Shown: positions 11,363-22,400 of the stretch, one piece after another
How the letters are laid out: each line of letters opens with the position of its first letter
Numbering within the stretch: the first letter of the stretch is position 1
DNA from: Paracyclopina nana
Taxonomy: Eukaryota > Arthropoda > Copepoda > Cyclopoida > Cyclopettidae
Assembly: GCA_019096065.1 (NCBI GenBank)
Contig: JAGUCH010000009.1
Span: 4,040,001-4,104,000, forward strand
Reading direction: 5' to 3'
Length of the DNA: 64,000 bases
The notes under the pieces: model-generated
The model's input: only the letters and a program-made list of their open reading frames with translations
What the model was told of the DNA's origin: nothing
Databases searched by the model: none
Program-made: the position numbers and the translations under genes

Positions 11363-12104
11363 TCAGAGTGAACTGCTTGGCAAAACAAGGGATTTGTTTA
11401 GTGGATTGAGGTCCTTGATGAGGACCTGAATATCTCTGAAATGAGGACTGTCTTTGGTGCCAAGTAGGTTCAGTATGACGGCCTCTGATGTTGTGATGTG
11501 GACACCTTTCAGTTTCAGGTTTTCTATGGAGATTTGCCTGTCTAAAAGACTCCTGCTTGATGTTGCATCCACTACCAAATGCACCTGGTGCAAAAATGTA
11601 TTTTGTCAAAAGTCAAAGTGACTAATGATGTTTTACAATTATGTGCAGTCTTACGTTATAGTTCTCATTGAGAAGCTGGATTATGGTTGATGAAACGCAG
11701 ACATGGGTCTCCAGGCCACAAATTATAATGGTGTCAATTTCAGGGTGGCTTTTGAGCCAGTTAGTGACTTCTAGGGTCATCATGGAAAATTGAGTTTTGG
11801 CAACTTGAAGGCTTTTGGAAGGCTCCAGCAAAGCCTTCACTGAGGCCACAGTCGACCCAAGGCCCTGACATAAGAAACTTATGAAAGACTAAAAAAGGCT
11901 CCAGGAAGTTTTTCTCACTTTAGGATATTGCTCTGTGAGCACAATTGGGATGCCAAACAATTTGGAAGCTTTCACAAGCCTCTCAGAGTTTGAGACGACC
12001 ATCTCAAATAGTTCAATGGATTTTGAAAATTTCTCCTGAATGTCACACACGAAAAGGACGGTTTTGGTCGGATCCAAAAAGCCCAGCTTTCGTAGACTGG
12101 CCAT
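11363..12104 (-). CDS. ISOC2-like: isochorismatase domain-containing protein 2-like hydrolase
   Basis: Exons 11919-12104, 11655-11864 and 11363-11584 are all phase 0 and encode 205 aa, the same length as human ISOC2. Conserved blocks appear in order: the catalytic aspartate in VLFVCDIQEKF (D21), LTEQYPKGLGST across the first junction, QFSMMTLEV, the nucleophile cysteine in CGLETHVCV (C118), VVDATSSRS and TTSEAVILNL, then the C-terminal FRDIQVLIKD block. The fold is the cysteine-hydrolase (isochorismatase-like) alpha/beta fold. In animals the substrate is unknown, and isochorismate itself is not an animal metabolite. No targeting peptide is obvious. The gene begins only 84 bases after the stop of DEG/ENaC channel 1 on the same strand, with a TATA-like element in the gap. 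Confidence 0.93.
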
Positions 12105-12128
12105 TTTTATTTTGACCTGGCTTATCTT

Positions 12129-12139
12129 TTTATTTATAC
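12129..12139 (-). promoter_or_regulatory. overlapping TATA-like box and polyadenylation signal
   Basis: Read on the minus strand this is TATAAATAAAA. TATAAATA sits about 30 bases before the ISOC2 start codon region, and the AATAAA within it is 55-60 bases past the stop of DEG/ENaC channel 1. One short element could therefore serve as 3'-end signal of one gene and core promoter of the next. This is positional inference. Confidence 0.4.
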
Positions 12140-12188
12140 AGAGGTTGCGTGAAGGTGCGCATAATTGTTGCGCTGCAGTGAGCTTATT

Positions 12189-14637
12189 TCAAAACCGCGT
12201 GCAGCATCGAAAAATCCAGAAGATCATTTCAACTAAGCTGAGGATACTCATGCCAGAAAAAAGTCCCATGATGCCACCTAAAGGAAAACGATATAGTGAA
12301 AAATCATAGGTGTGTATACTGAGTTTCACCAATGTTGGACAAATGAGCTGCAAAGCTGACCTTTTTATCTCTGATGATTTTAGTGACAAAAAGGTCAGAT
12401 ATTTCAATTGTGACTACAGCTGATGCGTTTCTTCTCTTCTGGACAAATTCCTCCATAGTTACAAAAGGCTGCTTTTTGACATAATGGTCATAATTTATGC
12501 CAAAAGAAAAGTAATCATACATAGCATTTCCAATCATTCTATCAAGAGTGTTACTCATTTCCTTTGACATAGGCTCCGAAGATATGGAATACGAGTAAGA
12601 AGTAAACGAGCAATCCATTAAACAATCACACTCATCAAAAGTGAAAGCTTTCATTTTTGAAATGAAGCATCCACTTGATTCCAAGAAGCAAACCTCTTTG
12701 GCGGCCTCTGGATCATTTGGAAAATACCAAGGGGTACATCCACATTTGTCTTCCAATTTAGCTACTATGCATTCCAATTTGCAGCCATTTTGAGAGTATT
12801 CCCTTAAGATTTTGAAGCCTTTCACTTCGTCTCTAAAGCGGCAATTTCTCTTCCCAATGGGTATATCTCTGAGTGATTCAGTTGCCTCCACTTGAGTAGG
12901 GTGCAAATAAATTTTCGTGGTCATCCCTGGTGGAATGGTGATTCCGGAGCCCTTAACATCTCCAATTGAGGTTGGATCGTGTAAAGTAATTGTAAACTGC
13001 TGGGGAGTAGGAGAGAAATCCGCAAGCTTGGTAGGGTCATTATAGAGTACGAAAGTAAACGTATTTTGCAATTTGGTCCCATTACTGAGACGAACTCCTA
13101 ATCTTAAATAATCACTTTTAAGTGATGCAGAAGCAGATCTCTCACAGATGTCATTAGATACTTTGGGTTCGTCATAGCCTTTGGGTTTCATAATGGACGC
13201 AAATAGTCTGGTGTAGTCGGATTCCTTAAAAAGGCTCCAAAACTTGGGGGCATTATAGCTGAAACCAGGCCCAAATGTGGTCATTGAGTAGGTGAAATGG
13301 CTGCAATCATAGTCGATATTTTCAGCAAAGTAGCATGCAAGAAACTTTGCATAATGATTTTGCAGCACCAACAAATATACCAAGTCTGATTGTTGAAGTC
13401 TTGAAAAATCCCAAGGAATGGCTGAAAAATTGTCAAACACTTCCTTGATGACCTCCTTGTAAGGGGATTTTGTTGATGCTGGTCCAATGGAGTACTTGTA
13501 AATTGTCAAAATTTGCTTAAGACCAGCTTGCATTGACGGTCTTGCGAGGCAATAGCAATAATTCTTTTTATTTCCATTGAGTTGGCATTCGTTGATTACT
13601 TCTTTGGAGGCAATCCTCATGTCTAAGGTTAAGTTAATGCCGGAAGTTTCAAGGCAGTTTCCAAAATGCTCTTTGTAGCTGAAGAAATGTCCATTAGCCA
13701 AAAAATTAGCAAAATAGTCAGGGGTCAGGAAATCAAAGTGATGTTTCATGAATTCATGGAAAAGCTCAGTGAAGAATTTGCCCACATTTTGGGGACATTT
13801 CCATGATGCTGACCCCGCCTTTCCAATGTCACAAGAGACGGTTAAAAAATGGCCCAAACCAAGAAGCTTGAACTTTTTTATCCAGTGTTTGTGAGACAGC
13901 CAATGTTTCTCAGCTTCTTGATAACTTTTAAAGCAATTGCTGAGAGGCAGAAAAGCTTCATAGCACTCTGGGTCCCATGTGACATTGGACAAATTATATT
14001 CAGATGCGAGCAGATCGGCATCCATTTCCATATCATCTAATTCACGAGGATTTGAAGGATACTTGAAAAAAGTATTGATGAAATTGTCATCTAACTCATT
14101 AAGGATGCTTTCATTTCGACGCAGCCTTGTTGCTATTTTAGCTATGGTTTCTTTTTCACCCTTAGAAGTTATAGTTGTTTCTCCAAGCTCGAGAGATTCC
14201 ACTAACCCAGTTTTCAGGCCAAGCAAAACTTCCTTTATGATTGGTGCAATGTGCTTTCTTATTGCTTGCGATTTAAGCAAGTATTCATTCGAGGGCTCGT
14301 CTTCAATTTGCCCATAAAAATAGATCAAATTTGCCATTTTTTCCAGGAATGAGCTCAGGATATTAACATCTGTGACGTATTGGAGGCCTTTCACCGTTAC
14401 AGCTGGAAAGGGAATGTTTTCCAAAGATTCAATCTCAAACGTGGTTGCAATAGGGTTCATTGATGCTTCTTCATATCCCTTGAAAATCATATAAGCAGCC
14501 AGGAAAAAGGAAGTGGCTATGCAAAGGCCCCAAATCAGCTTCTCGCAGACAGAAGCCCCCGTAGCTAAGTATTTGAAGCCATGTATAGAAGTATCTGTGA
14601 AAAATTGGTTCACCATTGCTCTATTCCACATTTTCAA
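12189..14637 (-). CDS. DEG/ENaC (pickpocket-like) sodium channel 1
   Basis: A large exon (12330-14637) joins a final exon (12189-12277) by a 52-nt phase-1 GT-AG intron, giving 798 aa. The intracellular N-terminus carries the family HG gating motif in SIHGFKYL (H19, G20). TM1 is about residues 30-55, followed by the post-TM1 block NPIATTFEIE...IPFPAVTV. A very long extracellular loop contains YNAPKFW (the GxCYTFN-like region) and the cysteine-rich domain (CKLECIVAKLEDKCGCTPW, then CDCLMDCSFTSYSYS). The last exon supplies the pre-pore and TM2, GGIMGLFSGMSILSLVE, with the G-x-S selectivity filter (GMS). Members are trimeric amiloride-class cation channels gated by ligands or force. The protein is longer than typical pickpockets (about 450-600 aa), the excess lying after TM1. 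Its partner at 16965-19482 is a paralogue. Ligand unknown. Confidence 0.93.
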
Positions 14638-14754
14638 GTGCGAACAAGTCTATAGTTTAGCCATCAAATTTAACAAACTCTAACAGGCTGAATTTTAAAT
14701 GAATTTTATTCAACGATAAAGATCTTTTGAGGGAGGGTGACAGTTTATCGATAC

Positions 14755-14760
14755 TTTATT
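14755..14760 (-). promoter_or_regulatory. polyadenylation signal (AATAAA on minus strand)
   Basis: TTTATT on plus, 26 bases beyond the stop of the GPCR gene; another copy lies at 14705-14710. Both fall in the 148-bp gap before DEG/ENaC channel 1. Confidence 0.55.
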
Positions 14761-14785
14761 CGGAAGTAGTACATACAATGCAGCT

Positions 14786-15854
14786 TTAAAACATTTCATT
14801 CATGGCCTTTTTGAGGTGTGAAGGCCTCTTGAGAAAATACAAAGATGGCAGGATAAGACAAGCAGCAGAATAAGTAAAGAATGTGGATATACAAGTAGTC
14901 CTTGTACTGGTCAAGTTGAAGACTGTCTTCATGAAAAATTGAATTGTCAAAATCACCGAAAATGCAAAAACAATTATTGAGGATGTGTTGCTGACCAAGC
15001 TTTCGTTGTAACGTGCAGTATTCATCTTAATAGGAAGCCCTCCGATTGTTGAAGTGTTGGATTTGAAACTGACCACGGAATTTTTGCAATGCTGTTTCAG
15101 CTTCCATACAAGATTTGCTATTAATGCAGACAGTACAACAAAAAGCAAAATAACAGCTGGAATATAGATAGACCAAAGGTACACTTCGTCGTGAAACTTT
15201 TGTCCTTCTATGCGCTTATTAACGAAAAAAATGTAAAAAGGGCTAGAATTGTAAACACCTAAATGAAAATGGATGCCACAAACGCAGAAACAGTAGGCAA
15301 TGTTGAAGCAGCTCAAAAATGTGGTAAGAAAGTAGTCTTCAATCTGCGACATTTTCGACCATTTGAGGCGGTAGAGACTTGACAAAACTGCAATTTCTGC
15401 AATGTACCAATAAATCAAAGTGAAAACAAAAATGGCAGTGTAAGCAGTCACAATTGCCCACCAATTTCCTTTAAGATATATCTAATTTGGTAAGCATGAC
15501 TAAAATTCTTCATGCATCATTTATTCTTACCTAAAGGACCAACAAGCAGCCTCCAAATAATGGATGGAAAAAGCATAACGTTTCCTGCAATCAGAGTTAA
15601 ACAAACCGAAGACAATAGCTGGTTAGTTGCATTTCGTTTTTGAGGATCCATTGCATTTTTTCAAACATGAGAATTGCCCAAAATAAAAAGTTACCAGCTG
15701 CTTGCAGTAGGACAAAGGTGAATACTATTAAGGAAAACAGAGCAGGGTTTCCACCAAAAGTGACAGTACCATCATCATCAATTGGAAAGTAAAATCCATC
15801 TCTTGAGCCATTAAAAATTGGGCAAAAAGGGAACTTTATTATACCTTTTTCCAT
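14786..15854 (-). pseudogene. rhodopsin-like seven-TM receptor with one apparent frameshift in exon 1
   Basis: Exons 15531-15854 and 14786-15468 join in phase 1 (donor GTAAGAAT, acceptor TTAAAG). Seven hydrophobic segments appear in order: TM1 (ALFSLIVFTFVLLQAAGNF), TM2 (CLTLIAGNVMLFPSIIW), TM3 (WWAIVTAYTAIFVFTLIYW), TM4 (TTFLSCFNIAYCFCVCGI), TM5 (YIPAVILLFVVLSALIANL), TM6 (SIIVFAFSVILTIQFF) and TM7 (TYSAACLILPSLYFL). TM1 and TM2 are in different frames. The shift falls at a run of six T at 15656-15661 (plus strand), between FEKMQ and DPQKRNATNQ; a one-base length change there would keep all seven helices in one frame of about 335 codons. Only this lesion is seen, so a homopolymer assembly error is as likely as a real mutation. 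The DRY motif is absent (YRLKWSKM) and TM7 has LPSLYF. An orphan; ligand unknown. Confidence 0.7.
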
Positions 15855-16149
15855 TGCAGAGTTGCTTTTGACCTTTAAGGATACAGGGGAGATCTGCTGA
15901 AAAATTTAAGTTTTATCAGCAAAGGCAGCAATCAATTTTGACTCTCTTTTCAACATCATAAGAAACAACAGGTTTTTAACTTACTATCGGAAAGTATTTT
16001 CTTGTGGCAAGTCTGCTATACTAAAGGCCTCATAAGAGATTGACGAAAAGAGTTTCTACAAACAATTATTTGAGCCAGCTAAGCAGAGAATGTCTAACAT
16101 GGCTACAATCATCTAGACCACAGGGGAGAAGTCACTAAGGCCTAAAATA

Positions 16150-16288
16150 GGGGTAGATTTAAGGATCTAAAATCATGTTGGGTTTTAGAGCCTACATTTT
16201 TTTGCTCTGGGTATTAAGATCTAAAGGTTTGGATGCTAAAGCCTAATAGCTGGATGTTAAGATCTAACCATCTGGGTTTTAAGTCTAC
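16150..16288. repeat. imperfect short tandem repeat with TTAAGATCTAA core
   Basis: About six degenerate units of 20-30 bases carry variants of GGGTTTTAAGATCTAAA. Examples are TTTAAGGATCTAAA, TATTAAGATCTAAAGG, TGTTAAGATCTAACC and GTTTTAAGTCTAC. The block lies between the GPCR and DEG/ENaC channel 2. Confidence 0.5.
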
Positions 16289-16793
16289 ATTGAAAAACAT
16301 CAACTCTTTATGCTTTTTAATTCAAGTTGACTGTTTTTCAAGATATTTAAGCTCTGAAAAGTTAGTTTCAAAAGGAAAACTCGTAGGAACCTGATATTTT
16401 AACTTTCTCCGTAAATATATTTTAGGCCCTTGTGACGGCCCCCGATCAAAGTGAAAGAAAAGTTTTACAAACATTTTCATACAAAAGGACAGTTTTTGGC
16501 GGAACAAATCCTACTTCTTCACGCAACTTTGAGCTGAAAAACGCAAAACATAAACAGCAATGTGAAGCTCTGAGCATTGGCTTTATGCAATCATTTGCCT
16601 AAATTGGCTTTTTTTGGAACTACTTGGCCTCTATCGAAACTGCACATTTAAGAAGATGGCTCAGTCACTTTTTCCGCTAATGTACAAACGCAATTTTGAG
16701 CTGAAAGCACGTTAGCCTATAAATGAACGGAGCTCATGCCGAACAATGCTTAATTTGACTAAGTGGTGCATGAAATTGTGCTCATAAGAGTGT

Positions 16794-16799
16794 TTTATT
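16794..16799 (-). promoter_or_regulatory. polyadenylation signal (AATAAA on minus strand)
   Basis: TTTATT on plus, about 166 bases past the stop of DEG/ENaC channel 2. Confidence 0.4.
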
Positions 16800-16964
16800 A
16801 AAGCAACATAAATTGAAAGTAAGTGAGCTGTTTAAGAATTTGTGACAATAATTATTCCATGATGAAAAAAATGCAATGCTTTTTGAAATACAGCATGCGT
16901 TTATAGCCCATATTGTGTATTTGCATATCTTCTTTTAACGATATTTCTGATTGCCTTAAATTGT

Positions 16965-19482
16965 CTACTTGCTTTGCGTTTTGCATGTCCAATACAAAAG
17001 CTCAACCAAGCTCAAAATGCTGATTCCAGAGAAGAGCCCTAAAGTTCCACCTAGTTGAAATTGAAGTGTAAAATTAAACAATAAAAATTATTAAATTTTC
17101 TTACCGATGCTCGAAACTTGAACAGCCAGAGTAACCCTTTTGTCTCTGTGAATTTTACTTACAAGGGTGTCAGGAATTTCTATTTTCACAAATGCCACTC
17201 TTTTCATTCTTTGGTTGATAAATTCCTGCTTGGACACGTACGGCTTTTTCTTAGCAAAGAAGTCATAGTAGAGCTGAAATTCATTAACATCATAAAAACC
17301 AGCAAATTCAAATATATTGCTCAGCCAATTCTCATCTGGCTGAGTCATTGGCTGAGAAGAAACTGAATAAGAGTAAGAAGTAAATGAGCATTCTAGTAAA
17401 CAAGAGCAGTTTAGGTCAGGATTGAAGGTGTTGAATATTTTTCTGTAGCAGCTGATTGAGATAGTGAAGCAAATTTCTTTGGGAAAATCTGGGTTATTAG
17501 GAAAATCCCAAGGAGTGCATCCGCATCTATCCTCTACAAGCTTGATCAGGCATTCAAGCTTACATGCATTTTGAGAATACTCTTTGAATATTTTGAAGCC
17601 ATCAGTCTCATCACTGAAACGACAGTTTCTCTTTTCTAAAGGAATATCCTTCAATGACTGAGATGATTCCACTTGTGTAGGATGTATGGAAATGGATGAA
17701 ACATAGCCGAATTTGATTGGTATGGCAGAACCAACCAAATCACCAATTGTCCGAGGATCATGCAAAGTGATGTGGAACTCATTTGTGTCTCCGGAGATTC
17801 GGTTCTTTGCTGGCTCATCATAAAGCACAAAATTAAGTGTATTCAAGTATTTTGTTCCACCAGACATCCTGATATTTTTTCTCGAGTATTCACTTTGAAT
17901 ATTGGGGTCATTAAGGATATTTTTGATGGGCTCATTGTATCCTTTGGGTTGCATAACTTTGGCAAATAACCTTGTGTAATTTGATGGCTTCAATACATTC
18001 CAAAAATCAGCTGTATTAAAACTGTATCCTAATCCATTTGTGGTGAAGGAGTATTTGAACATGTTGCACTCATCTCTATCATTCTCACCAAAATAGCAAG
18101 TCAGAAACTTTGAGTTATAGTTGGATAAAACAATATTATTCAAGGTGAAAGGCAAATCTGTTATCCTGGGGTATTCAGGTGGTAAAATTGATAAGTTCTT
18201 GTAAGTATTGACTACTATGTCCTCTTTGCTGTTCACTCTCATAGGCGGCTGAATTGACATTTTCATCAGCTTCATAATTTGCTCCAAACTCTTGTCTAAT
18301 GAAAGTCTTAGCTTGCAAAAGCAATATTTGCTGCTACCTTCATATTCATTGCAATACTTAATTGAATCCCTGGTCTGAGTTCCTTGAAGTAATTCTGAAC
18401 ATTTTGTTTTGAGAAACACAGTGTTTTTAAAATACAAAAATGGGATGCTTGCCTTTGTCCTCGTGGATACAATCATCCTTGTAGCTAGTTGAAACAGATG
18501 TTCCAAATAATATTTCTTGAAATGTGGGAGGATTGATCATATTAAGTTTCTGCTCCATAAAATTGTTGAACATAATTGTGACAAAATCATTTACTTCTCT
18601 CGGACACTCCCAACCATTTGTTATGAAATGGTAACATGGTGAGAAAATGAACTGCCCAAATCCTAGAACCTTAAATTTGTTGATCCAAATCTTATATGAT
18701 TTCCAGGTCTCCAAAGCTTCAGTGTATTGGATATTACAAGCAGTCCCCTGCCATCCAAGACTACATTCTTCAAATGTTGGATCTTGTTCCACTTTAAACC
18801 TGTTCTTCAATTCAGATATGCACAAATCCATATCATTTCCACCCCTAGGAGAGGAAGGGAATTTAAAAAAAGCCTCAATGAAAATTTCATCAATCGCCTC
18901 CTTAGTTGTTTGATTTTTGAGCAGCAAAGTTGCTAAATTGGATATAAGCAAATGCTCTTCTTCAGTTAAAGGTTCAATGGTTGCATTTGGAAGTTTCTTG
19001 GCTCCATTTTTAAAAACCAGGATAATGTCAGTGATGAGAGGCTGAAATGCTTTTCTAATTGCTGAAGACTTGGCTATGGCATTTTCATGAGAATCATAAG
19101 ACCCATAAAAGTACAATCCATTGGCCATCTTTTCAAAGAACTGATTCAAAACATCAACTTTGTTGCTCCATTGCAATGCTTCAACAGTTATGGCAGGAAA
19201 AGGAATATTTTGTATTGGCTCTATTTCAAATGTAGTTGCTATAGGATTTTCCTCGGATTCCTTTAAGCTTTGATGAATCATCAATCCAGCCATTGAAAAT
19301 GATGTCAAAATACAAAAAAACCAAATTACTTTTTCCATGACGCTTGAATCGGTGCACAAGTATCTCAGACCATGCACAGAGGTGTTTCGAAAGTATTCCT
19401 TTCCTCTTCCCTGAACTGTTTTGAGGCCATAAAAGTGTGGCATTTTCAAACAATTACTAGCAACTGAATTCATTATTGGCAT
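16965..19482 (-). CDS. DEG/ENaC (pickpocket-like) sodium channel 2
   Basis: Exons 18453-19482, 17105-18394 and 16965-17050 encode 801 aa, all junctions phase 1. The first intron (18395-18452, 58 nt) starts with GCAAGC rather than GT, so it is a GC-AG intron. Only this choice keeps the frame and the alignment with channel 1, where the flanking cysteines (DDC ... KYC) correspond. Landmarks: HG motif SVHGLRYL (H37, G38), TM1 near residues 50-75, NPIATTFEIEPIQNIPFPAITV, SFNTADFWNVLKPSNYTRLFA, cysteine-rich CKLECLIKLVEDRCGCTPWD and CSCLLECSFTSYSYS. The last exon carries GGTLGLFSGISILSLVE with the GIS filter. The last intron (17051-17104) sits at the same codon position and phase as in channel 1, proving common descent. 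The start is the first ATG; M14 is an alternative. Confidence 0.92.
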
Positions 19483-22400
19483 AACATGGGAGGTTCTGAC
19501 ATTTTTTGATGGGGGCTAATTCAGAAGTTGATCAAAGAGGAGGGTTGATAAATTATTGTTAACAATTGACCTTTCACTATAAGCTTTGTGATAGCGGACA
19601 GCCAGCCTGGTTCCAACAAGGAATATCAGCATAGTGTTTAAATACAGTAAACCAGTTATGTCAGGTTCCTTGATGAAACCGGGCTTGAGTGTGCGATAAT
19701 GTTGCCTAAATATTATTTTCATAAAACTAACATCTGTTTAGGTCTTTAATTATGTTATGAACTATTATGTTACGTTAAAAAAATGCATATGAACTTTGGG
19801 CGTTTTATTTGCGTGCCTTTTTATTAAGAATGTGGATGATATCGAGCAAAAATCAATAACATCACGATTTTTAAAGACTCATAGTGTGCAAAAGTGTCTG
19901 GAATAAAAGGATTTCATGGGCATTCATGTAGTTGCACATTTGTAAGCTTATTGCCAACAACATGGTAACATATCATCTAGCCTCTCATTTTCCCTTGGGA
20001 TCAATTATGATTGGGGGGCTGTCTTTCTCGGTATATTGGAGTTTTCATGGGTTCGATTCACGTATGAAACACAAGTTGATGTGAAAAGAATCCCCCACAA
20101 CCTCAATTGGTTTTTTAAAACTTGAGAATGTATCTTAGAGATAAGTAAAAGTTTCAAACAAAATATATTATATGGGTTCATCCCTACACACTCTTTATAC
20201 AGAGAGGGCAATAATTCGAGCCTTCCCTCGTGATCCTAGCAAGCAATGATGTCTTACGTCTATCTGACGGTTTTTACTTGATCCCCAAAAGCATTCTGGA
20301 GAAAGCCAGAGACACAACCAATTCATCATCCGCATGTGTTGAGAATGAGACCAAAAATGGACTAGAAGATATATCCCACAAAAAGTAGCACTACAAGGCA
20401 TCAAAGAGAACTGCTTCCTCCATTTTTTACTGATCTGAAATCAATCTGAGGCTTAGAGGGCTTCCAATAAGATTCAGTTGGCTGGTGATGATCTTCACCA
20501 CGACAACCTAATTTTCCATATAGGGAATTTTTGTAGAGCCCAGGTGTGAATAGATGACATTTTAAGCCTACGAGTTAATTGATGAGAGGAAAAAGCACAA
20601 TTTTCGCACATTTTTGGGTATAGTACACAGCACAAAATGTTTTAAATGCGAGGTTTCTTGTTGAATTGTAACTTGTCAAGACGACTCGCAAGATTTCCCC
20701 TCAAAAGAATCAATCCTTTGCTAGGCAGGCTTTAATGATCCAGTCATGCTTGAAATTATGTCAGCAAGCCTGCTTTTAGTAGCAAAAAATGCTTAAATAC
20801 ATTTCTTGAAAGGAGACTTTCCCTCTTCCGCCTTCCTAATTCAAAGCAGATGCTCCATGACGTGGTTTTGATCCAAAATCAATCTATTTTTATTCGTGGG
20901 AGGATTTCCCCTCAAAAAGGAAAGGGTTATAAGCAAAGCAAGTCTATCAAAAAAGAAAAGTAGGAGGATGTAGTAGGACATGACCGAAAGGTGGCCACAA
21001 AAGCTGGATCACAGCCAACCGTCTTTTTTCTCAAGGGGAATTCGCTTTCTTCGATTCCTATATAGTAGCTAAGAACATGATTTGTGACACTTTTTATAAT
21101 GTCCCAGATCCGCCCTTTATTACTAACTAGGCTGGTGGATGACCCTGTTAAACCTGCTTTATACGAGCCCCTTCAATTGAAGAGGCGCAGTAAAGATAGT
21201 GCGCAAAGAATCCAAAGATAGTCACGCAACCTCGCGTGAATAACCTTGAACTAACGTTGCCAATTACAACAAACCTATAGGACTCATGCACATGGGGGAA
21301 AAATATCATAATACGGATAATCTAAAGACAAGATATATTTTTGAAAAATTGCTCTTTTCTGGTTTGTTTTTCAATCTAGTTTGAATTTTTTTTATCTACC
21401 TTTTTTTCACTTGCGCGGGTAATTTGGTTCTCAATGGAAAAGAAGGGGAAATTGGCGATTAAGAGCAGATCTTTTTGGCGGTAATACTTGCGTGCTTTCA
21501 CTTTACATTCACTTGGAAAGCACAAGTACACAGGTCAATTACCAGCTGTTTTTGCAATTGTACGCATGGCTTCTTTTCACGTTTTTTTGTTGAGCTAAAA
21601 AAAGCCAGAAGTTGTGACCAATTTGTGGGAGTGGTGACAGGTGGACACTTTTAAATTGACCTTAATACTTCAGTTCATCTATGAAAGAATTCCCATAGCA
21701 GAAAAGCTACTGTCGACTATTAGATGCAAATTTCTGAAAGGCCATCATGCATTGAGAACATTGCTTTTCTTGAAGTCTTGAGGCCAGCTTGAACAAAACT
21801 TTTCGAAAGTGTCAACAAACTTGAGCATATTGGACAATTCTAAACCATTTTATTGCTTGTTATAAAAGTTTTGGTCAGCACAAAGAAGCCACTTTGAAAT
21901 CTTGTAAAATGGGCATGATGATGATGCTTTTTCGCCACCCTTTTTTGCAGACTTTTTCTGCTGCTGTTTCGGCAGCCAATGAAGGTCACTTTGTATTCCT
22001 GTCACAGATCCTGGCTGCATGGCCGTTAAAAAGGGGAGCGAACAATAAACCGCCAAGTTATTATTGGACTCTCAACCAGACGCAGCTGTAGGGAAACTTG
22101 CATCCCCACTAATAAAAATACAAGTGTGAGTGTACTTTAACGCTACGAAGAGTATGTGGCCAAACTTGGTTCATAAGTGGAAAGCAGCATCAGCTCAAGT
22201 TGAGCTGCTTCTGCATAAAATGTCTCCATGCTTAATGATGCCTGAAAAAATATACCATTAGGTATATTGTGTGCTGCCAGTCACCTTTTTGCTGCCCAAA
22301 TACAATGATGCTGTTTGCCTTGATTGACTAAGTAATGATTTTGGAATGCTCTTTCCTGTATGCTCAGCACCATCATCAATACAAACAGTGAGTGGGCAAA

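Noticed and set aside
19516..19722. 68-codon minus-strand frame with one hydrophobic segment just upstream of channel 2
   Set aside because: No promoter, family or splice evidence; could be 5' flank of channel 2.
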